DNA from: Heterodera schachtii | Taxonomy: Eukaryota > Nematoda > Chromadorea > Rhabditida > Heteroderidae | Direction of reading: 5' to 3' | DNA length: 64,000 nucleotides | Assembly (NCBI GenBank): GCA_023374025.1 | Contig: SIJG01000009.1 | Span: 2,223,475-2,287,474, forward strand | Shown: piece after piece, positions 1 to 10,643 of the stretch | How the letters are laid out: every line of letters begins with the position of its first letter | Position numbering within the stretch: position 1 is the first letter of the stretch | Made by a program: the position numbers and the translations under genes | The notes under the pieces: generated by a model | What the model saw: only the letters and a program-made list of their open reading frames with translations | What the model was told of the DNA's origin: nothing | Databases searched by the model: none

Positions 1-345
1 GATGCGTGACTTGGCGAAATATTCCCCCTTTAATGAGTCCAATTAATTAATATGTGAGGACAATTAGAGTACACGAACTGTGAGTAATTCGGATTGTTCT
101 ACGATTGTTCACTGACCGAATTCCAACAAAAAAAGCTAATGAAAGGAGATTTATTAAATTATATAGCTTCTTAAATGCATATCACGAAAATCATGATAAA
201 AAAAAAGAATTTGTATTCAAAGGTTTCTCAAAACGTTTAAAATGTTCCGAAATATTTTGTTTATATTAACAAAATCGCGAAAAATTATCGGTTCGGTTCT
301 TAATGAAATCCTTGTTAAGTTATTTAATTTTTCACTTTTATTTTT
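1..345. repeat. Interspersed repeat, copy 1
   Basis: Starts with the string gcgtgacttggcgaaat followed by tttaatgagtccaattaatt. The same block recurs at about 1,123-1,430 and at 63,330-63,450, so it is a dispersed or locally duplicated repeat. No coding sequence seen. Confidence 0.6.
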
Positions 346-369
346 TAGTTAATTTTAAGTAAATTTTCA

Positions 370-560
370 ATGTTTTAAAAAGTTATGACCTGAGAAACTC
401 AAAAAACCAAGTTTTTTCAACATTTTTAACCATAACTTTCTTTTGAAACTTAGCGAAATTTCTTAAAATTTTGCAGAATAAGATTATCGAATAATATACC
501 AAGATTATAAAATTTGGTTCATTTTGGGCAAAGTTATACCAAAAATAGTTTCATTTGGTG
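370..560. repeat. AT-rich repeat with the 'gttatggcc'-type motif
   Basis: Contains agttatgacctgag and, inverted, accataactttctttt. It belongs to the same diffuse repeat family as 4,396-4,660, 5,170-5,860, 8,210-8,330 and 21,760-22,285, all of which carry paired copies of an agttatggccaaaa-like string. Confidence 0.4.
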
Positions 561-574
561 GTGCCCATTTTGAT

Positions 575-820
575 GGTTTTTCATGTTGTGCAGATGCTTT
601 TCCTGTTTTATTGTGATTAATGATGGGAACTTACACGGCGAGCAAATGATCACCGGTTGCCTTACAGAATTTTTCATTGTATGTATTATATAATAAAAAA
701 TAATAATTAATCATTTAGTACTCATAAAATTGTATAGTTTTCCTACTCATCCTTACGTATGTCATCTCTGTTCATCATCATAATTACTTTAATTAATTAT
801 TTGCTTAAAATCAATAAAAA
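575..820 (+). pseudogene. Srsx-like chemoreceptor relic (exons 5-6)
   Basis: The stretch around 590-660 matches receptor exon 5 (GAC/GAG..ATGATCACCGGTTGC, the 'MITGC' signature of TM4). About 752-815 matches exon 6 (TCATCATCATAATTAC and TTATTTGCTT of TM5). No other exons are recognisable around it, so this is a degraded fragment of the receptor family found throughout the window. Confidence 0.55.
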
Positions 821-1064
821 CGAAAAATACACCCCCTAAGAATCGATCTCAAATTTTTAAAAATATACCCCTAAAAATTGACCAAAATTTCAGAAAATAT
901 TCCCCTACGAAATGAAAACTTTTCCCAAAAATTCGTCTCCAAAATTTATTTATTTGTTTTCTTGAAAGTTGCAATTGTGCGGGTGAAATTGATCAAAAAT
1001 ATTTTTGGAATTTTTGTGCATAAAGACACTGAATTTTTCCAATTTTTTTCCGTTCCCTACTGAA

Positions 1065-1430
1065 GAGAAGTGGAACTAAAAGAATTTGATTCTTTTTTAA
1101 TGCCGCAAGATGTCATGCCATCGGTGCGTGACTTGACGAAATGTCCCCCCTTTAATGAGTCCAATTAATTAATATGTGAGGACAATTAGTTAATATGAAC
1201 TGTGAAGAATTCGAATTGTTAGAGTATTCATTATACAAATTCCAACACAAAAAATAAACTAATGAAAGGAAGATTTATAAAATTTTATTACTTCTTAAAT
1301 GCATGTCACGGAAATCGTGATAAAACAAAAAAAGAAATTGTACACAAAGTTTTAACGAAACTATTAAACGTACCGAAATTTTTGTTTACATTAGCAAAAT
1401 CTCAAGAATTATTGGGTCGGTTCTTAATTT
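1065..1430. repeat. Interspersed repeat, copy 2
   Basis: The segment beginning gtggaactaaaagaatt..gatgtcatgccatcggtgcgtgac, followed by the block also seen at position 1, recurs at 63,275-63,450. The lead-in alone recurs near 1,910-1,960. I see no gene between 821 and 2,090. Confidence 0.6.
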
Positions 1431-2099
1431 TTTGAAGTAATTATATTTTTTAAATTTTAAAAGATTTTTGATGCAGACTTTACATTTCGTTCAACACAAG
1501 TTGAAGATGTTGCGATTTTTAAACAACGAATTGAAAACCTTGTTAATTTAATTTATTTTTCGAATTTTAATTTTTAGTTAATTTAACCAGTTGACAATTA
1601 AATATAAGATTAAAATGGAGATAAATGTTTGAAAAAAGGAGCTACATACCCGGGAATGAAGTGGCCGAATTCTTGGGCACTGAAACAGTCAATGCTTAAA
1701 AACGAATTATGTTTTGACATAATACCCAAAATATCCATAAAAAGATCCTACTAATCTAAAAAAAACGAATTCCAAAAGAAATTTTGGACCAAAAAAACAA
1801 TGAAAGATTTATGGAGCCTTAAACCAAAAATAATAATGATTGCCGCAAAAAATTCTTTCGGATTCTTACATTAGAGACCGGTAAAATTCGGTTTCAAGTT
1901 TTATAAGAGAAGAACTAAAAGAATTGTGATTATATTTAATGACGAAAATATGTTGTGCCATCGGTATATAACCTGAAGAAAAATCTCGCGCTATTGAGAC
2001 CCAATTAATTACTTGTCTCCCGCTAATGGACTAATTATTAATATTTATTGTTATATAAAGGATCGACAAACTCAAGGCTTTATTTGTTGAAACAAAATC

Positions 2100-2884
2100 A
2101 ATTTTCATCCGTCGGTTCTAGTGTTTTCAGCTCACAAAATCCGTTTCACAATTCCCATTAGATTTCGCCCGCCAAGTCAACGCAATGTGCGAGCGATCAC
2201 AAATGGATCTGACTAAGGACGAAATCAAGGCACTGATCTTCCTCAGGGACTTTCGGACACTGACCGAGAACTCCGAGAGCGCCGTTTGCGAATTTTGGAG
2301 GAAGCGAAAAAGAAGACACCGCCGCAAATGATCTCGTTCGAGAAGCTCACAGAGAAGAGCCACGCATTTGTTTCTCTTCGCAACACTTCCAATGCATTCA
2401 CATTCATCAACCCATGTTACCAATTTCAGCAAAGCTCGTCGAAGACGTTGGCTACCATCACCAACAATCAACGGTCTTCCCATTTTCAGAGCAAACCGCA
2501 GCAACTGCCGTGGCCATGCCATTTCTGCAATGAAATGCACTGGGTTAGCGACTGTCCAAAGGCGCCGACCTGCACAAATTGCAATCGTCGTGGCACCATA
2601 GCTCAAAATGCCGACGACCATCTACATCATCCAAGTCCAATTGCAGCACCACCATGTATAAATGTCCGTTTTCAATATCGGATACGACATTTCGGATTGA
2701 AGTATGTAAACTCAATGGCAAGAAAGCATCACTGTTGGCCGACTCTGGTTCACGTTTGGGCGTCATAAAGCAAGCATTATGGGAGCAATGCATGATCCGA
2801 ACGCAGTCAGACGGTCGAATCGCAATCGTCGTCCGGCAAAACTGCTCGACATGGACACATCAAAGATCAGATATGATTACATAA
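2100..2884 (+). pseudogene. Retrotransposon gag / zinc knuckle / protease relic
   Basis: A GC-richer block. One frame near 2,200-2,250 gives a gag-like MDLTKDEIKALIFLR segment. It continues after an apparent one-base loss near 2,252 as LRERRLRILEEAKKK. Downstream is a zinc-knuckle-like CHFCNEMHWVSDCP followed by a second Cys pair CTNCNRRG. The next frame (2,579-2,884) gives LNGKKASLLADSGS, which resembles the LNG...L-D-(S/T)-G-(S/A) active-site region of a retroviral-type aspartic protease with Ser in place of Thr. No reverse transcriptase or integrase is visible. Frames change at least twice, so it is a dead fragment of an LTR retrotransposon; Gypsy-like versus BEL/Pao cannot be settled here. 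Confidence 0.6.
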
Positions 2885-2942
2885 ATTGACTGATTCTCTC
2901 ACCAAAACATTTTTTCATTACATTCAAACTTAAAGTGGGAGA

Positions 2943-3121
2943 TGTAGAGTATATAATTCGATATTCAATTTACGCCATCACTTATTTGTTACTTTTGCTT
3001 CAGTCAGTATTTTCTTCATTTTATTCTTCATCCACCGACACACCAAATTATTATTTTATTCTTTTGCCTCCGATAAATAAATTATTTTTATTATTCGTTG
3101 TGTTTGCCTTTGAACATAACA
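2943..3121 (+). repeat. Possible 3' LTR remnant
   Basis: A purine run (aaagtgggaga) immediately precedes tgtagagtatataa, and the segment ends ..gaacataaca, giving TG...CA ends. It follows the gag-protease relic. No matching second LTR was found in the window, so this is a weak call. Confidence 0.25.
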
Positions 3122-3434
3122 GAATTTGGACATTTTTTGGCTCTATGGTACCTTTAGAGTCCAACCACCATACTCAGTTTCTTAGGCCTCAAATTTTTTC
3201 TTACTTCGTCAATGCCTACAATTGCTGGTATCAAACGAAAGCAAAAAGGTCACAAACAGCAAATAAACGCAATTTTTTAAATTCGAATTTTACAAAAGAT
3301 TCGTTTAATAATCAAAAAGCAGCAAGATTTGTGTGATTTCCGGTCAATAGGCTAAGTAATTCGGCATCAATTAAGTGCGTGCCAATTAATGACCGGCTGA
3401 TTGATACCGAAGGTTGTATTCTGGATGACATCAT

Positions 3435-3552
3435 TCAACCTTGTGTAGTGCCAAATGGAAGCCCATTTTGCAATGGAGTTACTTGAGTTACATTTGAAAT
3501 TCGTTTGAACAAAAATGGGAACACCGTTTGGAATGCTTGGCGATATTCCGTA
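3435..3552 (-). pseudogene. Srsx-like receptor, isolated last exon
   Basis: Minus strand reads (S)TEYRQAFQTVFPFLFK and ends at a TGA in exactly 118 nt, the length of exon 8 elsewhere. The usual ttttag acceptor is present, but no exon 7 lies upstream on this strand. It is an orphan exon left by rearrangement. Confidence 0.6.
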
Positions 3553-3795
3553 CTAAAAATATTAAAAATTCATAAGCCCAACTTTTCGAATTTATAATTT
3601 GTCGTTCAAAAACGGATAAATGATCTCTTATTGAAGGATTGATGGCTTTTAGTTTATTTTCCGTGTGTCTAAACTTATTTTGAACCAAAAACCCTAACCT
3701 CGAAAGACTTTCGGCTTTTTCCGAGTTCTGGTCCGGGGTTCGAAATTCAGAAAGATGTTCTTATATAATTTAATTTTATATTACAATACTTAATG

Positions 3796-4395
3796 CTACA
3801 GAATCATGTTATTTGGCAGCCTACGTCGTTCTTCCCCCAACCCTCCCGATCCCAATTCCTTTCCCATCGGCATTGAAGAATTCCGGGATGGCCCGGAGAA
3901 CAGCGAATTCGAGCAATTCAGACTACCGCCAGCTGGAGTCTCGCGGATCGGTACCAGTCTCCCGCCATTCGATGCAGCCAAAGGGACGGGTATGAATGCC
4001 GTCTTCGTCAAGTCCAAGCAGGGCAGTGAAGGAAGGAAGCGGACTCCCGCCAGCCGTAGCATCCGCAGGAGGAGACGGGAGTCGAAACCCTCCTCATCCA
4101 GTCGAGAGCGGAGCAGCAACTCCCGCCCACTCGGAGCAGCTCAAAGAGACCCGACAAGCCCTTCACCCAACAAATCTTGTCGGTGGTGCCGCTAAGCAGC
4201 AGCAAACCTGCTGCACAACATCCACCAGCACCAGTCCAATTTTGTCACCCCTCCCCCTCTCGGATTTGTCAGCAACATCAGACCCAACAGAGCGAACGGC
4301 GAAAAGTGTGAAATTCCAAACGGCAAGCGAGCGGAATGAGCTGAGAACAAAGGGACGAGATAGGTGAAGAGGAGCGTGAACCAATCCTTGCAAAA
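3796..4395 (+). other. GC-rich coding-like island, unrecognised
   Basis: This block is much more GC-rich than its surroundings and is open in several overlapping frames. The longest plus-strand frame, 3,806-4,195, reads low-complexity Ser/Pro/Arg-rich protein. A second frame (3,996-4,367) continues as Pro/Ser/Thr-rich sequence. I recognise no domain. The right edge abuts an AT-rich repeat (4,396 onward). It could be exon sequence of a host gene captured by a mobile element, or an isolated exon. Function unknown. Confidence 0.35.
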
Positions 4396-4690
4396 TTTCA
4401 AAAATTTTTATTGAGTTTAAAAAAAGTTATGGCCAAAAATGTGTGAAAACTTGGTACCTTGCGTACTTTTGGCCATAACTTCGCTCAAGCTTGACCAAAT
4501 TTTTTGTAATTTAGATGAGCTTATAGAGAAAATGTTGGGGCTATCCAATGATACCAAGAATGTTTAATTTGGTTGAGATTGACAAAAGTTATGGGCAGTT
4601 TTTTGTTGAAAATTTCCATTTGATGGTTTTTTATATAACGCCCTTTTTGATGGTTTTTATATAACGACATAGCACCATCCAGCATCAGCT
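4396..4690. repeat. 'agttatggccaaaaa' repeat with inverted halves
   Basis: Contains aaaagttatggccaaaaatg and, inverted nearby, ttttggccataactt, plus gacaaaagttatgggcagttttttgttg. The latter string recurs in inverted orientation at 21,770 and direct at 22,240. From 4,700 to 5,090 there is only AT-rich sequence with a (gat)n run and a trace of receptor exon-2 flank (ccaataaaactgcaaaaat). Confidence 0.45.
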
Positions 4691-5098
4691 TGGTCCGCCC
4701 GAACCCCAAGCGCGCGCACAGGAATAGATTGGCCACAATATGGCTAAAATTTCCAACATCGCCCGCACTATTAATGATTTTGGTGTGATGATGATGATGA
4801 TGAATTTAGTTACAATATTTTTTATTTACCAACCATTTAAATTTATTAGTAGATTTTTTTTTGAAAAAATTATTTATAATCGCTCAAAATCAACCAAGTT
4901 TTATTAAAAATTTGGTTGCTTTTGAGCAAAGTTTATTTTGAAAGCCAATAAAACTGCAAAAATAAAAAAGCAATTTTAAGTGTTTCAATTATGACACCTG
5001 ACAATATTTATTTAATTAAATTTTTTGAATTAAAATATTTGCCATTTTTTCAAAAGAATATCGAGAATTTGGGTGGTTTCCTGGCCAAAAGGCCAAGG

Positions 5099-5906
5099 CG
5101 TGCTGGGTCGTTTCTTAAATCCGCCAGGGCGTTTCTAAATCCGCCAGGGCGTTTCTAAATCCGCCAAGGGGTAGGAAAACAAAAAATGTAAGACATATAA
5201 ATTCATAACTTGGCTTAATTCAATCAAATTAATAATTATTGGTGTCATTCAATAGCTCTAGATGTTCTCTAACGGAAAATTAATTTAAAATTTTTTTTTA
5301 TAAAATTTTCAAAAAGTTATGGTCAAAAAATTTGAAAAAATCTTGAGTCAGAATTTTTGGCCATAACTTTTTTGAAATTCAATGAAATTTTTTTTAATTT
5401 TAATGTTTAAGAGAGAATTCTTAGGGATATCGAATAAATTAAATCATTTTGGCTCAATTATCATTTTAAGGACTTTAAAATTTAAAATCTTCCTACATAT
5501 ATATATATATATATATGCATGACCATGGCAAAAAACATAGCCTGTTCAATGCTTATAACTTTGTTCAGAAGCAATAAAATTAAATTTTCTTTTTAGAATT
5601 CAAGCCCACTATTTAATCTATTTATCTTTAAAATTTCAAAAAATTTCATTGAGTTTGAAAAAAGTTATGGCCAAAAATTCTGACTTAAGATTTTTTGAAA
5701 TTTTGTGACCATAACTTTTTTTGTGACATAACTTTTGAAAATAAAAAAAATATTTAAAATTAATATTCTGAAAGAGAACACCTAGAGCTTTTGAATGATA
5801 CCAAGAATTATTAATTTGATTGAATTTAAGCCAAGTTATGAATTTATATGTCTTACATTTTTTGTTTTCCTACCCCTTGGCGGAATTTAAGAAACGACCT
5901 AGCACC
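5099..5906. mobile_element. Foldback/Mutator-like element with 9-bp target duplication
   Basis: The ends are inverted repeats: left cgtgctgggtcgtttcttaa, right ttaagaaacgacctagcacc. The inverted homology extends inward through ccaaggggtaggaaaac and aattcataacttggctt. The left arm has a tandemly repeated unit of about 20 bp (gggcgtttctaaatccgcca). The element is flanked by aggccaagg at 5,090-5,098 and 5,907-5,915, a 9-bp direct repeat as expected for Mutator-type insertion. It carries no ORF, so it is non-autonomous. It sits just 3' of receptor copy E1; the related flank at 12,700-12,760 lacks it. Confidence 0.75.
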
Positions 5907-5967
5907 AGGCCAAGGAACGCGGCATCAATTTCAGTGCCAATTAATGTTGTCTTCTGGGTGACATCAT

Positions 5968-7321
5968 TCAACATTGTGTAGTGCCTAATGGAAGCCTATT
6001 TTGCAATGGAATTACTTGAGTTACATTTGAAATTCGTTTGAACAAAAATGGGAACGCCGTTTTGAATGCCTGGCGATATTCCGTACTAAAAAATATTTTT
6101 AAATTATTTTTAAATATTATTCAAATACCTTGTGAAGTACAAAATGGGTGCATTCGATGCCGCACCAATGTTCAGTAACATTCCGCCGATCACATGGCCA
6201 AACCAAGCAGTGATCGGAGAAGCAATTGATGGTTTGATCAAATTGAAAAAAAATGAGTTGATACAGTAACCACCGACATTCACGAAGATTATACAAAAAA
6301 GTGAACGAAACGTACGATAATTGATCTGATCAGCGGAAGGCAAACCTAAACATTAAATAAATTAGCTAATTAATTATTATTATTATTATTTTAAAAAATT
6401 ATTACCCGCCGATTTAATTCTTATAATAATTCCAACAAATAAATAAATTAAAATGGTAATTATGATGAAGAAGAACCGTGTCATACCGTATTGAGAAGAA
6501 CCCTAAAACATTTTTTCCTCCATTTTTCGTGAAGAATTTAAATACCGAAAAAAAATCGGCAAAAGTACCAGTGGTCATTTTATCACCATTCAGTTCTATA
6601 CTCAGATAAAATGTCAGACAGAAACCGAAACTTAAAGCGCTGCAAATAAATGTTATCGTAGCCAAATACAGTCGGATTTTGAATTTGCTATGACTGAAAA
6701 CGGTGGTAATTAATTAATTTATTAATTAATATTTTAAAATTCATTTCTTACATTTCATCAAATACAATTCCAAGCATTCTGTCAATTCCAATAAAAAGCA
6801 TTGTCGGATAAATGCCTCCTAAATTTTAAATTATTAAAATTTAATTATAAACCTGAGCAAATTACCTAACCCAAACAAAGAAATCATTAAAATCTTTGCC
6901 GCCAAACGATACTCAATGAAATTTTGTCCAGAAAATGCCGTGTAAACAAACAGAAAATGGCCAAACTGATGGAGCATTTCGAAAAAGGAGCAAAGTGCCA
7001 AAAGGTAGTTAACGGTGCCACGGAATGACCTAATTAAGGTAATTAGGCTTCAATTAAAACAACAATTAATATATTATTTCGCGCACTTTGTTAATTATGT
7101 GACACCAATAACAGAAGAATTGAAAATGATGCCAAATATGGTGATGATGCCATAAGTCAGAGCGCAACCAATTAGTGACCAGCTGGGATGGACATCTTTG
7201 AAGGCCAAATAAAACTGCAAAAATAAAAAAAATGCCAAAATTATGAGTGTAAAATTGAGTCTAAAAATTTAATGGTTTTTGTTCTTATTTTGTCAGTGCT
7301 TACTGTATCGTTATTGATCAT
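5968..7321 (-). pseudogene. Srsx-like chemoreceptor E1, one premature stop
   Basis: Eight minus-strand exons: 7321-7304, 7214-7087, 7029-6866, 6818-6752, 6693-6546, 6502-6406, 6345-6129 and 6085-5968, with GT-AG introns and lengths summing to 957 nt (318 codons). TM2-TM3 reads GTVNYLLALCSFFEMLHQF, the DR motif is IGIDRMLGI, and the tail is ASNAPILYFT-STEYRQAF. Exon 2 has an in-frame TAA in VTxLTK where the duplicate at 23.36 kb has TAT (Tyr). Everything else is open, so this is a very recent null allele or a read error. The product would be a chemosensory GPCR. It forms a clade with gene I and copy E (GT donor in the last intron). Confidence 0.8.
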
Positions 7322-7926
7322 TACGGTGAAGGTTTGATTTTGATTTATTGAAATTATTTCAGCTATATTTATTTTCAAGAAAATTTATAATTAAAATAAA
7401 TTATTAGCATAGATCAAAAAATAGGATGTGTATATCATATGATAAAAAATTATTTTGCATCAAAAAATTATAAACAAATGAAAAATTTAGGCAATTAAAC
7501 AATGGAAACCCAATTATTTAACAAATTTCATCTTTTATAAAATCGAAAAAAATTAGAAATGAAAGAAAAAAGACAATGAACTCTGCTTGGAGTTTAAAAA
7601 AAATGTACAAATTATAGATATGAAAGATTTTATTTCCCAAAAATAATCCTAAATATTTTAATTGTTATAGTTTATCAGGTGCTTACTGTATTGTTACTTA
7701 TGTCGGTCAATTACGGTGAAGGTTTAATTTTGATATTTATAGCAATTATTTCAGCTAAATTTATTTTCAAGAAAACTTTTATTAAATAAAGGTATTGTTT
7801 AATTGTAATAAAATATTCAGCATCAAAAAATTCAAAACATTTGTAAAAATGGCCCAAAAACGATGAGAAAAATGCAAATTAAGAGCGAGGTTGCCTTTTT
7901 TTCATGTAAAAATCGAATACTAAATG

Positions 7927-9230
7927 TCCATTTTCAACCGAAACTGAATGTTCGCGACTGTTTAATCGAAGGGGCTAAAGCTATTATAAAAAGATACAAA
8001 GTGTCTTTCCAATCTGTAAAAGGATGGCTAAAAAATGGATGGATTTGAATCTGGGCTGGGCGTAATTACGAATTAAGGAAATTACGGTCTTTTTGGACCC
8101 CGTACAAAAAACCCAAAAATAGGCACTAAAAATGGAAAATATGCACTAAAAAGCATATATTTAGGGGGCCAGATCATTTTCGCGCCGGGTCGTTTTCGCG
8201 CCAGCCGAGTTTTTGAACTATATAACTTTTTTCATTCTTATAGCCAAAAGTACAAAAAAGTAAATCAGAAACCAGATTTTCAGTCTTTTTGGCCATAACT
8301 TTTTTGAACCTTAACACAATTTTTTGCAGTTTAGGGATGTAAAAGGATAAAACTATCGCTCAGGCTAAAAATAGGCAAAAATAAAAATTAATTTTTTAGC
8401 CTGTTTTGGCGCAAAATATTTTACAAATTGCACTCAAATCTTCAAAATTTTCCTCGGTGGCGACTGTCCGCACCGCCGGACCCGGCCCAATCTTTTAATA
8501 TGTTTTGAAATTGCTTTTAAAGGGTGTAGAGAACGGCACTTTGAAAAAAAAGCCTTAACCTGGACTTGGACCTGGATAATGTCCATTTTCAACCGAAACT
8601 GAATGTTCGCGACTGTTTAATCGAAGGGGCTAAAGCTATTATAAAAAGATACAAAGTGTCTTTCCAATCTGTAAAAGGATGGCTAAAAAATGGATGGATT
8701 TGAATCTGGGCTGGGCGTAATTACGAATTAAGGAAATTACGGTCTTTTTGGACCCCGTACAAAAAACCCAAAAATAGGCACTAAAAATGGAAAATATGCA
8801 CTAAAAAGCATATATTTAGGGGGCCAGATCATTTTCGCGCCGGGTCATTTTCGCGCCAGCCGAGTTTTTGAACTATATAACTTTTTTCATTCTTATAGCC
8901 AAAAGTACAAAAAGTAAATCAGAAACCAGATTTTCAGTCTTTTTTGGCCATAACTTTTTTGAACCTTAACACAATTTTTTGCAGTTTAGGGATGTAAAAG
9001 GATAAAACTATCGCTCAGGCTAAAAATAGGCAAAAATAAAAATTAAATTTTTAGCCTGTTTTGGCGCAAAATATTTTACAAATTGCACTCAAATCTCTTC
9101 AAAATTTTCCTCGGTGGCGACTGTCCGCACCGCCGGACCCGGCCCAATCTTTTAATATGTTTTGAAATTGCTTTTAAAGGGTGTAGAGAACGGCACTTTG
9201 AAAAAAAAGCCTTAACCTGGACTTGGACCT
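7927..9230. repeat. ~650-bp tandem duplication
   Basis: The unit beginning tgtccattttcaaccgaaac starts at about 7,927 and again at 8,578. It contains ttttcgcgccgggtc..ttttcgcgccagcc and cggtggcgactgtccgcacc. The pair is repeated at 24,181-25,470, so the tandem duplication predates the larger duplication. Short ORFs here are not convincing genes. Confidence 0.8.
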
Positions 9231-9356
9231 GGATTTCCTGAACAAAAATCCAGGAAAATCCAGGCCCAGGAAAAATTCACAGGTTTCCGAAAATGGCCTA
9301 GACCTGGATCTAGGAAAAACCGAGGCCTGAATCCAGGTCCAGGCCGTTCTCTAAAG
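9185..9356. mobile_element. Small TIR element, degenerate
   Basis: Left end tagagaacggc, right end gccgttctcta, enclosing repeated ccagg/cctgg strings (cctggacttggacctgg ... ccaggtccaggcc). The TIRs resemble those of the hAT-type elements elsewhere in the window, but I found no clean 8-bp flanking duplication. Copies occur at 8,532 (left part only) and 25,430-25,600. Confidence 0.4.
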
Positions 9357-10483
9357 AAGGGTCAATTGGATTTTTTAATAAAAATTGGTGTTTTTAAAAA
9401 AATAAAAAATTGAAAATACCAGAAATGTGTCAAAATTCGAAATTTACCAAAATATTCCTTTATATGCACAAAAAAAAAATAAATTGTTCAAACAAATAAA
9501 ACAATTTGAGAGAGTAATTCTCGAGTTAAATAAGGTCTGATAAATGGACTGTTAATGTTTAATGAGGGCAACTGCGTCAGAACCAAAAAATAATTAGGAA
9601 AATATTTTAATGACGAAAGAGAATTTTACTCAAATTTAAGGGAGGGATTCTTTGGAAAGCGATGATCTGCTGATGATGGTTTATTTAACACCCGTGTTGC
9701 GACTTTTACGCCTCAACACTTGCGCTGACAACAAAAAAGCTAATTAACATTAAACTACAAAATGAGCCATTAATTAGTTTGATAATAATTATGACACAAA
9801 ACATTGCCCATGTAACACTTACAAACCAATTAATTTTCAAACTCAAAAAGCGGAAAATTGTTTGCCTACATGAATTTAGCGTGACAATTTAATGAGTTTA
9901 TATTTTTCGAAAATGCTCTGTACTTATAATTCATAAATGTGATATGGTGAAAAATAATAGTCAGCAAAATTGGATAAAAAAAATTTGGCTTTTAGATTAA
10001 AACCAAAAAAAAAAATACAACTTAAAAAATGCTCTTCCATTTCAAATAAGATTTGCGTAAACAATAATTGCAATTGCATTTTGGTCTTTTGGAGTTTTCA
10101 TACCTTTTTTGGCGTTTTTTCCTAAAAAATGCAACAAAATCGGGAATGTACCCCAAAGAAATGGAAACTTTTTCGAGGAACAATTTGTAATTTTTTAAAA
10201 AATTTTATCAATTTTTCTTAACAAAATGCATTAAATTTCAAAAAAATTTTCCCGGCGGTGCCCATCGGCACCGCCCGACTCCAATTTTGCCTAATTTTTT
10301 AAATGTTCACCCCAAAATGGCAAAAATTAGTCCTTTTTCGCGAAAAAGGCTACTAATTCCTGCTTTTTGCTCTCCGGCGCTTAAAATCTTCAAATCATAA
10401 AAGATGCGATTTTATTGACAAATTTTTTTCCTTAATTTTTGGTTATGGATAACTGAGTACTTTTTAAATCATTATTTAATTAC

Positions 10484-10577
10484 CTTGTGAAGTATAAAAT
10501 GGGTGCATTCGATGCCGCGCCAATGTTCAGTGAAATTCCGCTGATCACCTGGCCAAACCAAGCAGTGATCGGAGCTG
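10484..10577 (-). pseudogene. Srsx-like receptor, partial exon 7
   Basis: Minus strand gives ITAWFGQVISGISLNIGAASNAP-ILYFT-like sequence ending in a GT donor, as in E1. Only the 3' half of exon 7 remains. It stops abruptly at 10,577 and lies just beside the hAT insertion. Confidence 0.6.
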
Positions 10578-10643
10578 ATCAGTAAGCATTCTTCACTCAC
10601 GGCGGCCTAGGCTGATCAATTTCTTCAATTCTTGACTTATAAT

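Larger units (their letters stand above)
6588..10127. repeat. 3.5-kb segmental duplication, copy 1
   Basis: This whole stretch recurs in the same orientation at 22,857-26,358. It includes receptor exons 5-1 of E1, the 650-bp tandem repeat and the downstream AT-rich tail. The part 9,420-9,905 recurs a third time at about 60,554-62,420, there interrupted by two hAT elements. Confidence 0.85.
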
